From Ponticaulis koreensis DSM 19734 (GTDB taxonomy: Bacteria; Pseudomonadota; Alphaproteobacteria; Caulobacterales; Hyphomonadaceae), in the NCBI RefSeq assembly GCF_000420665.1, contig NZ_ATVJ01000001.1, positions 1,488,001-1,552,000 on the forward strand: a stretch of 64,000 bases of DNA, written 5' to 3'. Position 1 is the first letter of the stretch. Every line of letters starts with the position of its first letter. Shown here piece after piece: positions 53,476 through 62,279 of the stretch. The translations under genes were made by a program, and so were the position numbers. The notes under the pieces were generated by a model. It searched no databases, was not told the origin of the DNA, and worked only from the letters and a program-made list of their open reading frames with translations.

Positions 53476-55290
53476 TCAGATTTGATAGTCGAGCGGCTTT
53501 GAAGAGGTCGAATTATCGTTCTCCTCGGCTTTGCTCGCGCAGGCCTTATTGATCATTTCCCAAAGCATTTTGGGTGTGATCGGCTTCTTCAGATACAATT
53601 CCACCCCAAGCCGCTTGAGGCGTATGAGTGTCTCGTCCGGAATATCGGCCGATACGACAATGGTCTGGATGTCTTTGTTTGGCGATGATGAATTGCGTAA
53701 GCGGGACAGCAATTCCGTTCCGTTCATTTCAGGCATGTTGAGGTCGAGGAGAAGAAGATCATACGCATCTTCCTTCGCCTTTTTCAGGCAATCCTGGCCG
53801 CTGTCTGCGGTCGTGATTTCCATGTTCCAGCTTTTGAACAGGGTTTCGAGATAGATCCGATTTGGCAGCCTGTCATCAACGGCCAGAACCCGCGTGGCGG
53901 CCTTGATGCTCTCTGCAGATTTCTGCATCAGTGCGTCATCTTCCGGAGGCTCACTCAGCTCGACAGGCAGCGAGACGAGGAAGGTCGTGCCTTGCGAGCT
54001 CGTGCTTTCAACTTCGATCGTGCCGTTCATCTGCGAGAGCAATAGCCGGCAGATATACAGCCCGAGACCCGTGCCGCCATGTTTGGCAAACGTGCTGGAG
54101 CTTTCCTGACGATAGGGTTCGAAAATCCGGTCAACCTGACCGCCATGAATGCCGACGCCGGTATCACTGACCCGTATTTCCATAGTGATACGGCCATTAT
54201 CCAGCGGCTTTGACGACAGGCTGAGCGTGATATGCCCTGAATTGGTAAAGCGAATGGCGTTTGAGATCAGATTGTCCATGATCTGCGTCAGTCGGCCATA
54301 ATCGATCATGCCCCATTCCGGCATATCGGGGGCGTTTTCTATGCGGATCTCAAGGCCTTTATCTGCGACGCTGAGCTGCCAGCGAGAAGCTGCGCGTAGC
54401 GGAACGGCGCTCAACTCTGTCGATTTCAGGCTGATCTCAATGCCGTTGCTCTCAAGCCGTGTCAGTTCCAGCATGTCATTCAGAACGCGCACAAGAGAGT
54501 CGCCCGAAGACTGCACCAGCTCCACCTGTTTGCGGATATGATCAGGCAGGTCATCACGCAGAAGCGATGTCGTAATCCCGAAGATGCCGTTCAGAGAGTT
54601 GCGCACTTCATGGCTGACCGTGCCAAAAAAGCGGGTGCGTTCCATCTCCGATGCGCGCGCACGGCTAAGGTTTTTTTCAGCTTCGTTCAGGGACTGCACG
54701 AGCGCCTGATGCAGCGTAAGCGCCATGAACAAAGCGAGCGTGAGCCCGCCCATAGACATGAGGTAAAGATCGAATATCTGAATGGCAGGCGCAGGTATCG
54801 GGGCTTCAGAGGGCTGAGTGACCGAGAAATAATAAAGGAAGCTGACGGTGGGAATGCCGATTAACCAGCCGCCAACTGCGCCCGGTCTTCCGATAAAATA
54901 GGTTCCCATAATGGGCATGAAGACGGCCAGCATGACCGCGCCGGTCTGAATGCCAGTGCCCTGATTAACCCCAAGAAATACCAGATTGATGAAGAAAGAC
55001 GTCGTTAAAATCAGCCATACCCAGAAGAACTGGGACAGGCGCTGAACGGCAATGATCATGACGATCAGCATGCAAATTACGCCTGCTGATTTGATGTCAT
55101 GAATGCCGATGTGTGGTTCAACCAGTTTCAGTGACAGCTGGGTCATCGTGATCAGAACGATGAAAAACGACAGGATGATTGTGATGGCGCGGCGCCGGAA
55201 AATAGCGACACCCTGAAAAGACGAGCCAAGCCCCACAAGATCGGTGATGCGATATCCAATCCGGCTTATATAACTGGAAATGGCCTTCAT
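53476..55290 (-). CDS. Hybrid sensor histidine kinase with C-terminal receiver
   Basis: The 604-residue protein has a membrane region of about six helices (residues about 30-200), a coiled-coil linker, a HisKA domain with the phosphoacceptor His in FFGTVSHEVRNSLNGI (about 225), an HATPase domain with N-box NLISNAIRFT, G1 DTGVGI and G2 GGTGLGLYI motifs, and a receiver domain (about 470-590) with the phosphoacceptor Asp in LLLLDLNMPEMNG. It is a phosphorelay starter with no adjacent response regulator. Ligand unknown; the membrane part looks like a seven- or six-helix sensor. Its start is separated from nudC by 165 bp. Confidence 0.92.
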   Translation of the reverse strand: MKAISSYISRIGYRITDLVGLGSSFQGVAIFRRRAITIILSFFIVLITMTQLSLKLVEPHIGIHDIKSAGVICMLIVMIIAVQRLSQFFWVWLILTTSFFINLVFLGVNQGTGIQTGAVMLAVFMPIMGTYFIGRPGAVGGWLIGIPTVSFLYYFSVTQPSEAPIPAPAIQIFDLYLMSMGGLTLALFMALTLHQALVQSLNEAEKNLSRARASEMERTRFFGTVSHEVRNSLNGIFGITTSLLRDDLPDHIRKQVELVQSSGDSLVRVLNDMLELTRLESNGIEISLKSTELSAVPLRAASRWQLSVADKGLEIRIENAPDMPEWGMIDYGRLTQIMDNLISNAIRFTNSGHITLSLSSKPLDNGRITMEIRVSDTGVGIHGGQVDRIFEPYRQESSSTFAKHGGTGLGLYICRLLLSQMNGTIEVESTSSQGTTFLVSLPVELSEPPEDDALMQKSAESIKAATRVLAVDDRLPNRIYLETLFKSWNMEITTADSGQDCLKKAKEDAYDLLLLDLNMPEMNGTELLSRLRNSSSPNKDIQTIVVSADIPDETLIRLKRLGVELYLKKPITPKMLWEMINKACASKAEENDNSTSSKPLDYQI

Positions 55291-55455
55291 GTTTCGAATT
55301 GCCTGACTGAACTGAGATTACGCTACGTCACTATATGCGGCAAAACCTCCACAAACCGTGAAAATTTAGAAACTGCGCATATAGACGCAGCGCGCAGAGC
55401 CGAAACACTGTGAAAGTGTCTCCGATAGCGGTAAGACCTGCGGACGGAGATTCTT

Positions 55456-56412
55456 ATGCTGACATCTAATGATATACCGCTTGCTTCCAATCCGCTCGAT
55501 CGCGCGGCCCATCGCCGGAAGGATGATGCCTGGCTGGAGGCGGCGTTTCGCGATCCGAACGTCCTGATCTTTATCATGCAGCACGGCATGCCGCTCGTGG
55601 AGGGGCAGGTTGGCCCACCACGCCCCGTTGGTGCGCAGATTGACCGTTCGCCTCGCAGGCTCCTCTGGATGGGACATGAAGCGTCGCAATTTGCACAAGG
55701 TGCGAAGCGTATTTTCCTTGGCGAAGATAAGCATGGATCGCCCATCTTTGCGCTATTTGTCGATGAGCGCTTCACGCTCGAAGGAACCTTGCTGGAAGGC
55801 GCAGGAGGTTTTGAAGATATGCGCGCCGCGGCGGCGGGCTTATCTGCGCTGGAGGCCAATCTTGTCTCCACCGCGAGGTCTATCTCCGAATGGCACCGCA
55901 CTCACGGGTTCTGTGCCAAGTGCGGCAGCCCGACAGAGATTTCCGAAGCCGGGTGGAAGCGTGAATGTCCGGCGTGTGAGACAGAGCATTTCCCGCGTAC
56001 CGACCCTGTTGCGATCATGCTGCCCATTCTGGGCGATGAATGCCTGATGGGGCGTTCCACTGGCTGGCCTGACGGGTTCTGGTCCTGCCTGGCGGGTTTT
56101 GTTGAGCCGGGCGAGACAATAGAGCAGGCCGCCTGCCGTGAGGTGTTCGAAGAAGCGGGGGTGAAATGTGATCCGACAAAAGCTGAGTATCTGTTCTGTC
56201 AGCCATGGCCGTTTCCGTCCTCACTCATGATGGGCATTCACATGCCAGCTGAGTCACGCGACATCACTATCGATCCGAGCGAGATCGAAGATGCGCGCTG
56301 GTTCTCGAAAGATGAAGTGAAGGCGATGCTCGCAGGGGAGCATCCTGATGCCTACTGTCCGCCGGAATTTGCCATTGCCCATTTTGTCATCCGGACATGG
56401 GCGGAAAGCTGA
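55456..56412 (+). CDS. nudC: NAD+ diphosphatase NudC
   Basis: The 318-residue protein has the family layout: an N-terminal domain, a four-Cys zinc ribbon (CAKCGSP ... CPAC) near residues 155-175, the Nudix box GFVEPGETIEQAACREVFEEAGV at about 213-235, and the NudC-specific QPWPFPSSLM just after. It hydrolyses NADH to NMNH and AMP and can decap NAD-RNA. The gene is divergent from the histidine kinase gene. The C-terminal part ends with the YCPPEFAIAHFVIRTW segment typical of the family. Confidence 0.96.
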   Translation: MLTSNDIPLASNPLDRAAHRRKDDAWLEAAFRDPNVLIFIMQHGMPLVEGQVGPPRPVGAQIDRSPRRLLWMGHEASQFAQGAKRIFLGEDKHGSPIFALFVDERFTLEGTLLEGAGGFEDMRAAAAGLSALEANLVSTARSISEWHRTHGFCAKCGSPTEISEAGWKRECPACETEHFPRTDPVAIMLPILGDECLMGRSTGWPDGFWSCLAGFVEPGETIEQAACREVFEEAGVKCDPTKAEYLFCQPWPFPSSLMMGIHMPAESRDITIDPSEIEDARWFSKDEVKAMLAGEHPDAYCPPEFAIAHFVIRTWAES

Positions 56413-56413
56413 A

Positions 56414-56445
56414 ATGAAAAACCCCTGCCCGTTGGGGCAGGGGCT
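56414..56445 (-). terminator. Terminator of the beta-barrel protein gene
   Basis: Arms GCCCCTGCCCC and GGGCAGGGG form a strong stem; on the minus strand a TTTTT run follows, so it ends the 56471 gene. It also lies after the nudC stop on the opposite strand. Confidence 0.85.
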
Positions 56446-56470
56446 CATCAATTGTTATTCGCAGTCTGAC

Positions 56471-57007
56471 TTATGAGCCGGAATTGAAGCGATATACTGC
56501 AGCGATGCTGAATGTGTCGAGGCCGCCACCAACTGTAGAATCGTCAGCTTCGAAACGCGTATAGTCCGCGCGAACGCCAATATTGTCGTTGAAGAAATAT
56601 TGGCCACCAACGCCCAGCGCAAATCCGTCAACGTCAACATCTACCGGGCTGAAGCCTGGGACATTGCCCTGGAATGTGGCTGAGCCGTAGCCGAGACGTC
56701 CGAAAACATCGAAATTCTCATTTACCGGGTATCGGCCGACAACGAATGCGCCGTACTGGTTCTTGAGGTCCAGTTCAACGCCCAGAACTGTTTCTTCAGT
56801 TACACCAACGCTTGCTTCGACTTCAACGCCGAAATACTCGTTGAAGAAGCCGCCAGCGCGAGCTGTTGCTGCGCCGAGAGTAGCTCCATCGCCGTCGAGC
56901 GCAGAATAACCGAGGTTTACATACAGGTTATTGTTCGCTTCCTGAGCCATAGCAGCAGGTGTCAGCATTGCGGTAGCTGCTACCAATGCAATTGCAAGTT
57001 TGTTCAT
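56471..57007 (-). CDS. OmpA-like/porin-family outer-membrane beta-barrel protein
   Basis: I chose the ATG at 57007 (MNKLAIALVAATAMLTPAAMA) because it starts a signal peptide and is preceded by GGAGG; the open frame extends far upstream without signal sequence. The mature 158 residues form about eight alternating strands in an Opa/OmpW-like barrel (NLYVNLGYSALDGDG, YGAFVVGRYPVNENFDVFGRLGYG, FGVGGQYFFNDNIGVRADYTRFEA) and end with FSIAAVYRFNSGS. It is an abundant-type outer-membrane protein of unknown ligand. Confidence 0.85.
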   Translation of the reverse strand: MNKLAIALVAATAMLTPAAMAQEANNNLYVNLGYSALDGDGATLGAATARAGGFFNEYFGVEVEASVGVTEETVLGVELDLKNQYGAFVVGRYPVNENFDVFGRLGYGSATFQGNVPGFSPVDVDVDGFALGVGGQYFFNDNIGVRADYTRFEADDSTVGGGLDTFSIAAVYRFNSGS

Positions 57008-57230
57008 AGTTTCCTCCAACAATGTATTTATGCGCGGTGATTTAGGCGGGCATTTGAAGAAACTGCAACATAGAAAAAGCATATGAAAAACAATTTTGTG
57101 AACGCGTTTGTAAAAATACAACACCGGAGCATGTGTACAGCTATTGGTTCTGCATTTGGGACTTGCGTATAGTCGAGAGTTATCTCTTTGAACTTTCAAA
57201 TAAACCTTTAGTGGCAGTATGTGCTGGTAA
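57008..57230. promoter_or_regulatory. Upstream region of the beta-barrel gene
   Basis: This part of the 453-bp intergenic region is AT-rich and should hold the promoter of the barrel gene. I see no open frame worth calling. Confidence 0.4.
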
Positions 57231-57258
57231 AGAAAACCGCCTCCTGGTGTCGGGAGGC
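57231..57258 (-). terminator. Second hairpin-plus-T-tract element (possible small-RNA terminator)
   Basis: On the minus strand GCCTCC/GGAGGC form a stem followed by GGTTTTCTTT. A promoter-like TTGCGC-N18-TAAAAT (57320 to 57291) lies just upstream of it, giving a possible RNA of about 50-55 nt. No protein gene ends here. Confidence 0.45.
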
Positions 57259-57329
57259 CTTTAGTTCATCTAACAGTCTGACCATATGTGATTTTATGAA
57301 CGAGTGTTGAAGCGGCGCAATTTCTAGGT

Positions 57330-57390
57330 TGGAAAAAGAATCACCCGGGCAACTGGGGGACCGGGGGGCTGGTTATGTTGCCCGGGTGAT
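57330..57390 (-). terminator. Terminator of the YHS-domain gene
   Basis: A perfect 14-bp stem ATCACCCGGGCAAC/GTTGCCCGGGTGAT (57340-57390) with a 23-base loop is followed on the minus strand by TCTTTTTCC. It lies about 70 bp after the stop of the YHS gene. Confidence 0.8.
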
Positions 57391-57460
57391 AAAGAGCGCC
57401 CTTAGAGTATAGGGGGGACGCGGACGCTCTGTTCGGGGTCGGAAGGGCTGGCAGGTCGCG

Positions 57461-57922
57461 TTAGTTCAGCACGTTCGGCCAATTGTCATCGGCTTGTGTG
57501 ATGAAGTTTTCGCGGTCGGCATTCCAGTCGGACTGAATGTCTTCGTTGAAGTTCAGATAGAGTTTGCCGTCGACAATGGCCCAATAACGGGCATCACCCT
57601 TCGCGCGCTGCCCCTGAGCGACCGCCCATGCGCAATATCCGCCATATTGAGGGGCATAGGCTTCAGGTTCGGCAAGAAATGTGTCGAGGTTTTGCTGGCT
57701 GACAAAGCGGAATTCAGCGCCCTGATATTCAGTCGTGAATGCGCGGCTGCCTTCAACCGGACGGCCCTCTGTAAAATAGGCGACGACGTCATGACCCTGC
57801 ACGGCTGTATTGGAAAACAGACCGGTATAGATCGGGGCAGCGTCTGCAAATGCTGCGGGCGTCAGAATGGCCGGTGTGGCGATGCTGGCGGCGAGTAAAG
57901 ATATAAGTGCAATAGGTTTCAT
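57461..57922 (-). CDS. YHS domain-containing exported protein
   Basis: The 153-residue protein has a signal peptide (cleavage near AFADA) and a YHS domain with the TGLFSNTAVQGHDVVAYFTEGRPVEGS segment typical of the exported YHS proteins, followed by YGGYCAWAVAQGQRAKGDARYWAIVDGKLYLNFN. These proteins may bind metal or thiol ligands in the periplasm; the role is unknown. It is monocistronic with its own terminator downstream. Confidence 0.85.
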   Translation of the reverse strand: MKPIALISLLAASIATPAILTPAAFADAAPIYTGLFSNTAVQGHDVVAYFTEGRPVEGSRAFTTEYQGAEFRFVSQQNLDTFLAEPEAYAPQYGGYCAWAVAQGQRAKGDARYWAIVDGKLYLNFNEDIQSDWNADRENFITQADDNWPNVLN

Positions 57923-58035
57923 CTGGGGATTCCTGTTCTGGGGAACCCTGAAGATAAAAAATCATCGGCAAAATTGCGAAACACAAGCTGCTCCAGTGTA
58001 TTCACATCGGAGCGACCAGCGCGTTATTGCCGTGT

Positions 58036-58881
58036 TTATGGCATGATATAGTCTTTGCGATCGCCTTGCGGATACACGCCCAGAACACGGACCTGGGTCG
58101 AGAAAAATCCAAGTTCTTCAAGCGCCAACTGGACAGGTCGTTCATCCGGATGGCCTTCAAATTCGGCAAAGAACTGGGCTGCTGTGAACGAGCCACCGGT
58201 GAGATAACTCTCCAGCTTGGTGACGTTGACCATGTTGGTCGCAAAGCCGCCAAGCGCCTTATAAAGCGCTGCGGGCACGTTACGCACCGTGAAGAGGAGC
58301 GCGGTTTTACATGGCGCTGAAACCTCGGTGAGGTCGTTTGGCTCGCGGCTCATGATCACAAAGCGCGTTGTATTGTGCTCTTCGTCTTCAATGTCCTTGG
58401 CGATGATGTTCAGGCCATACACCTCTGCAGCGAGGGCCGGCGCAATGGCCGCCATCGCGCGGTCACCTTCTTCGGCAACCTGACGCGCCGCGCCCGCAGT
58501 GTCGGCCGCCGTCACAGCTTCAATGCCATGTTCGCGCATGAAGATGCGGCACTGACCAAGCCCCATAACGTGGGATTTAGCGCGCTTGATCTCACTCAAT
58601 TCCACGCCTGGCAGAGCCATGAGTTGGAAGCGGATTGGCAGAAAGTGTTCTGCAATCATATGCAGCTGCGAGTCTGGAATGAGGTGATGGATGTCGGCAA
58701 CGCGACCGGCAATCGTGTTCTCAACCGGTATCATGGCCAGATCGGCTTCGCCGCTTTCAACCGTTGTAAACACGTCCTCAAAGGTCCGGCATGGGATAGC
58801 TTCCATATCCGGATACGCCTGACGACAGGCAATTTCCGAATTCGCACCGCGTTCGCCCTGAAATGCAATTTTTCCGGCCAT
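58036..58881 (-). CDS. pheA: Prephenate dehydratase
   Basis: The ATG at 58881 (MAGKIAFQGERGANS) is preferred since AAAGG lies upstream and it matches the family N-terminus; an in-frame ATG at 58896 adds five residues with a weak site. The 281-residue enzyme converts prephenate to phenylpyruvate in phenylalanine synthesis. PDT motifs are the FQGERGANSE start, MIPVENTIAGRVADIHHLI and NTTRFVIM (catalytic Thr, about 178). The C-terminal ACT domain (about 195-275) contains the Phe-binding region KLESYLTGGSF. It is divergent from the cytochrome c gene. Confidence 0.95.
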   Translation of the reverse strand: MAGKIAFQGERGANSEIACRQAYPDMEAIPCRTFEDVFTTVESGEADLAMIPVENTIAGRVADIHHLIPDSQLHMIAEHFLPIRFQLMALPGVELSEIKRAKSHVMGLGQCRIFMREHGIEAVTAADTAGAARQVAEEGDRAMAAIAPALAAEVYGLNIIAKDIEDEEHNTTRFVIMSREPNDLTEVSAPCKTALLFTVRNVPAALYKALGGFATNMVNVTKLESYLTGGSFTAAQFFAEFEGHPDERPVQLALEELGFFSTQVRVLGVYPQGDRKDYIMP

Positions 58882-59093
58882 GATCGAACCTTTCATATTC
58901 CGTGAGGAGGCAAACCACGCCCGGCGAAATTCGGCAAGAGGGCAATTTAGCTGTGCAACGGCCCGAAAAAACGTGCGGCTCTTCGCCGCGAAAGTCAGAT
59001 TCCATGCATGTTTATTTAAAGAGAATATTGAACGTTAAGCGCCACCGTGCCAGAAGCACCCCAAGATTCAGGATCAACCGGGATTCGTGAGAA

Positions 59094-59915
59094 ATGTTTT
59101 TGAATAAAGTTGCTGGCGCTCTGCTGGCCGTTCTGCTCGTACTTCTGGCTTTGCCAACGCTGTCTGACATCATCTTTGGAAAAGGTGGTCATCACGGCGG
59201 TCACCACGAAGAAGAAGCTCACTCTTTGAATGAGCGCTTTGCGGCAAGCTATGCATACTACCTTCCTGTTGAAGAAGGCGCTGGTGGTGCAGAAGTTGAA
59301 GAAGAAGTGTTCGACCTTGGCGCTATGCTCGCAATGGCTAGCGTTGAAGACGGCGCGTCTTCTTTCCGGTCTAAATGTTCTAGCTGCCACAATGCAGAAG
59401 ACCCAGGCGTGAACGGCGCTGGTCCGGCTCTGCACGACGTTGTTGGTCGCGCATTTGCAGCAGCTGACGGTTTCGGCGGTTATTCTGGCACGCTGTCTTC
59501 CATGGAAGGCGAGTGGGACTATGAAGCGCTTGACGCATTCCTCCTTAACCCACGTGGTTACGTAAACGGTACAGCGATGTCTTTCGCTGGTCTGCGCCGT
59601 GACCCTGAGCGTATGAACGTTATCGCTTACCTCGCGTCTCAGAGCCCGAACGCTCCACCATTCCCGGCGCCCCTGCCTGCTGAAGAAGAAATGGCTGCTG
59701 AGGTTGAAGTCGACGTCGAAGCTCCACAGGGTGAAGCGCTTGAAGAAGCTGCTGAAGACCTGACTGAAGCTGGCAATGACGCTGCAGCCGCTGTGGCAGA
59801 AGAAGCTGCTGGTATCGTCGAGCAGGTTGAAGACGCTGCTGACGAAGCTGTTGAAGATGCGACTGAAGCGGCTGACGAAGCTGTGAATGGCCGCCGTGGC
59901 CCAACAAACCACTAA
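59094..59915 (+). CDS. Membrane-anchored c-type cytochrome with acidic C-terminal tail
   Basis: The 273-residue protein begins with a hydrophobic anchor (MFLNKVAGALLAVLLVLLALPTLS), then a His-rich patch (GKGGHHGGHHEEE), a class I cytochrome c domain at about 75-185 with the haem motif CSSCH (about 93-97) and a Met ligand expected in NGTAMSFAGLRRDPER. This matches the CycM/cytochrome c552 type next to pheA in alphaproteobacteria, which passes electrons from the bc1 complex to terminal oxidase. Beyond about residue 195 there is an extra tail of Glu/Ala/Asp-rich heptad-like repeats (EEAAGIVEQVEDAADEAVED), not part of the usual domain. Confidence 0.88.
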   Translation: MFLNKVAGALLAVLLVLLALPTLSDIIFGKGGHHGGHHEEEAHSLNERFAASYAYYLPVEEGAGGAEVEEEVFDLGAMLAMASVEDGASSFRSKCSSCHNAEDPGVNGAGPALHDVVGRAFAAADGFGGYSGTLSSMEGEWDYEALDAFLLNPRGYVNGTAMSFAGLRRDPERMNVIAYLASQSPNAPPFPAPLPAEEEMAAEVEVDVEAPQGEALEEAAEDLTEAGNDAAAAVAEEAAGIVEQVEDAADEAVEDATEAADEAVNGRRGPTNH

Positions 59916-59941
59916 GCAGCTCTGCTGATACAGAATTTGAA

Positions 59942-59970
59942 AAGGCGGCTCGCATGAGCCGCCTTTTTTT
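59942..59970. terminator. Terminator between cytochrome c and amidoligase genes
   Basis: Arms AAGGCGGCT and AGCCGCCTT with TTTTTTT on the plus strand stop the cytochrome transcript; the A tract on the other side makes it usable for the convergent gene too. Confidence 0.9.
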
Positions 59971-59976
59971 AATGCC

Positions 59977-61002
59977 TCAGAGAAAGCTCTCTATCGTTTG
60001 AGGGCAGGCAGGGCGGTCCTGATCAACGGCCCAGTTCAGTATGCGCTCGAACAAGTTGGCGAACCCACAAACTTCATTCGCATCAATCGAGCCCGGAAAG
60101 ATGCGCACTTCAAATGTGTGCTTGGCTTCAAAGCCCGCAGCGATGTTCAGAAAATTGAAGTCGCAATATTTGGTCGGCTTGCAGGCCAGAAGCATCTGGC
60201 GTGCTTCGTCCCAGCCTGCCTTTAAAAAGGCCTCATCGCTCGCCAGCTCGATCAGGTTCGTCGCGATCGGTCCAAGGCGCACACAATTGGGGTTTGTACC
60301 AACATGCGCGCGCAAAGCTTTTCCGTGTTTCGCCAGACAATAGATCAGGCGCGAAAGAATTCGTGCATCGCATAGGCGTTCAGCATCGAAGTGGACATGT
60401 ACGGCGGCTTCCTTGGGGATAACAAAACCCAGCGCTTTCGCGGTGCCGAGAAGCTCTCCAAGTATTTCAGCGCGATTGTCTTCAAGCGGAGCGGTGATTA
60501 TTTCACACGGGCGTTCCCGTTCACCTGGCAGGCCCGTCGCCAGCGCAATCGGGCGCTTCTTCTCGTCACTCGCTTTGAAGATCCCTCTTTCGCTTTCAAG
60601 AGGCGTACCGAAAAGGCTGGAAACAGGCTTCAGCACGTCTCCAATTGAGGCAACCGGATCGCAGACTTTGGAGACCAGTGATAACAGCCTGCCATCATCG
60701 CTGACGATACGCATCCAGCCATTCAAAGGTGGCGCGCTTCGGTTAAGATCGGCATTGATCGTCAGGTCATCGACGCATAGCGCGATCCGGTGTCCGTTCT
60801 GATCTACGGCGTCGAAGCCAAGGATAAGGTTTTCAAACACTTGCACACCGGGAGCCAGGCTCGGCTCTGACTGAGGGTAGAACATCCGCTGTACAGCGCC
60901 GCCATGCTTTGCCGCGAGTGTGTGGGCCAGATCCGCGCGAGTCTTGCCTCGCGGTGCCAGCAGCTCGATTTCAAACCCTGTTTTCCAGATTTTTCCCGTC
61001 AT
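59977..61002 (-). CDS. Putative amidoligase enzyme family protein
   Basis: The ATG at 61002 (MTGKIWKTGFEIELL) is chosen over the in-frame TTG at 61026. The 341-residue protein has the core of the predicted amidoligase family (carboxylate-amine-ligase-like, ATP-dependent): GFEIELLAPRGKTRADLA with the acidic metal/ATP residues in GFEIE, the HVHFDAERL motif near residue 210, and FNFLNIAAGFEAKHTFEVRIFPGSID near residue 300. Members are proposed to make amide or peptide bonds between small molecules or peptide tails. It is divergent from the three-repeat secreted protein (101 bp between starts). Confidence 0.78.
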   Translation of the reverse strand: MTGKIWKTGFEIELLAPRGKTRADLAHTLAAKHGGAVQRMFYPQSEPSLAPGVQVFENLILGFDAVDQNGHRIALCVDDLTINADLNRSAPPLNGWMRIVSDDGRLLSLVSKVCDPVASIGDVLKPVSSLFGTPLESERGIFKASDEKKRPIALATGLPGERERPCEIITAPLEDNRAEILGELLGTAKALGFVIPKEAAVHVHFDAERLCDARILSRLIYCLAKHGKALRAHVGTNPNCVRLGPIATNLIELASDEAFLKAGWDEARQMLLACKPTKYCDFNFLNIAAGFEAKHTFEVRIFPGSIDANEVCGFANLFERILNWAVDQDRPACPQTIESFL

Positions 61003-61103
61003 ATCGGCCCCATCTCTTACTGACAAAATGGGTAGCCTTTTTCAGCCATTCATGAATAGTCTTCATCAAGGGAAAATTGCGGGACCATCAGGGGATTATC
61101 GAA

Positions 61104-62258
61104 ATGACGAATTATAACGCTGTATTTGCAGCGACTTTCGCAGCAGGCGCGGGCGCTATGGGCATGGCGCAGACCGCAGACGCACAGCATGCCGGTCACA
61201 ATAACGGCATGAGCGATTTCGACGTGTATGCGAGCAGTGGATACGGCTTTTGTGATGCCAAAAAGATTGCGTCCGTCTGGGGGCAGAGCATCTGGGAAGG
61301 CAAGATGACGCTCGCGAACAAGGTTCGCGCGGGTCTGACGGATCTGGCGGATGCAGACATCGCCTCAGCAGATGGTGTGCGTTGTGACTGGTCAGAAGCA
61401 GAGCTCACTTATGCTGACGCGACACAGCTTGCCAGCTATTGGGGCAATAGCGTCGAGGAAGCCAAATCCAAGGTTGCCGATCTCATGTCAGGCATGGGTC
61501 ATAAGCGTTTTGTCGAGACATTTGCAGACGCGATGGCGGACCAGACTGAAGGCGATGAATATGACGTTGGCGGGAACTTCGAAACCTACGCTGCCAGTGG
61601 ATATGGCTATTGCGATGCGAAAAAGATCGCGTCTGTCTGGGGCCAGAGCGTCTGGGACGGCAAGCTGACGCTCGCCAATAAAGTGAGCGCTGGTCTTACC
61701 GATCTTGCTGATGCCGACATTGCGTCCGCAAGCAATGTGCGTTGCGACTGGAGCGAAGCAGAACTGACCTATGCCGATGCAGAACGACTCGCATCCTATT
61801 GGGGCCAGACTGTCGAAGGCGCCAAATCTAAAGTCGGTGATCTGATGTCCGGCATGGGGCATAAGCGTTTCGTAGAAACCTTCGCCTCTGTTCTCGATAG
61901 CAATGCGCTTTCGGACAATGAAATCACCGGTGATTTTGAAGTCTACGCAGCCAGCGATTACGGCTTCTGTGATGCGAAGAAGATCGCTTTTGTGTGGGGC
62001 GCGAGCATCTGGGAAGGTAAAATGATCCTGTCGAACAAGATCAGCGCTGGCATAACCGATCTTGCAGATGCTGACATTCAGTCAGCCACCAATGTGCGCT
62101 GCGACTGGTCAGAAGCGGAACTGACTTATGATGACGCGGTCCAGTTGGCAGCCTTCTGGGGGCAGACGGTAGAGGGCGCGAAGGCAAAGGTCGGTGATCT
62201 GATGTCAGATCTGGGCCACAAGCGCTTTGTTGAAGCGCTGGGTTCCGTTCTACAATAG
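61104..62258 (+). CDS. Secreted protein with three ~120-residue Cys-containing repeats
   Basis: The ATG at 61104 (MTNYNAVFAATFAAGAG) follows AGGGG and begins a signal peptide (cleavage near ADAQ). The mature protein consists of three tandem repeats of about 120 residues (about 37-150, 161-273 and 282-384). Each has YG(F/Y)CDAKKIA-VWG near its start, NVRCDWSEAELTY in the middle, and a YWG-(S/T)VE-AK-KV-DLMS-(M/L)GHKRFVE end. Two Cys per repeat probably form a disulfide. The repeats are close to one another, so duplication is recent or maintained. No known domain is recognised. Confidence 0.8.
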   Translation: MTNYNAVFAATFAAGAGAMGMAQTADAQHAGHNNGMSDFDVYASSGYGFCDAKKIASVWGQSIWEGKMTLANKVRAGLTDLADADIASADGVRCDWSEAELTYADATQLASYWGNSVEEAKSKVADLMSGMGHKRFVETFADAMADQTEGDEYDVGGNFETYAASGYGYCDAKKIASVWGQSVWDGKLTLANKVSAGLTDLADADIASASNVRCDWSEAELTYADAERLASYWGQTVEGAKSKVGDLMSGMGHKRFVETFASVLDSNALSDNEITGDFEVYAASDYGFCDAKKIAFVWGASIWEGKMILSNKISAGITDLADADIQSATNVRCDWSEAELTYDDAVQLAAFWGQTVEGAKAKVGDLMSDLGHKRFVEALGSVLQ

Positions 62259-62279
62259 TCTGAGCGGCCAGCGCGTTTT

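Noticed and set aside
59016-59912. Long minus-strand open frame opposite the cytochrome c gene
   Set aside because: The plus strand has a complete haem-binding protein with signal anchor; the other strand translates to a Cys/Phe/Ser-rich stretch without domains.
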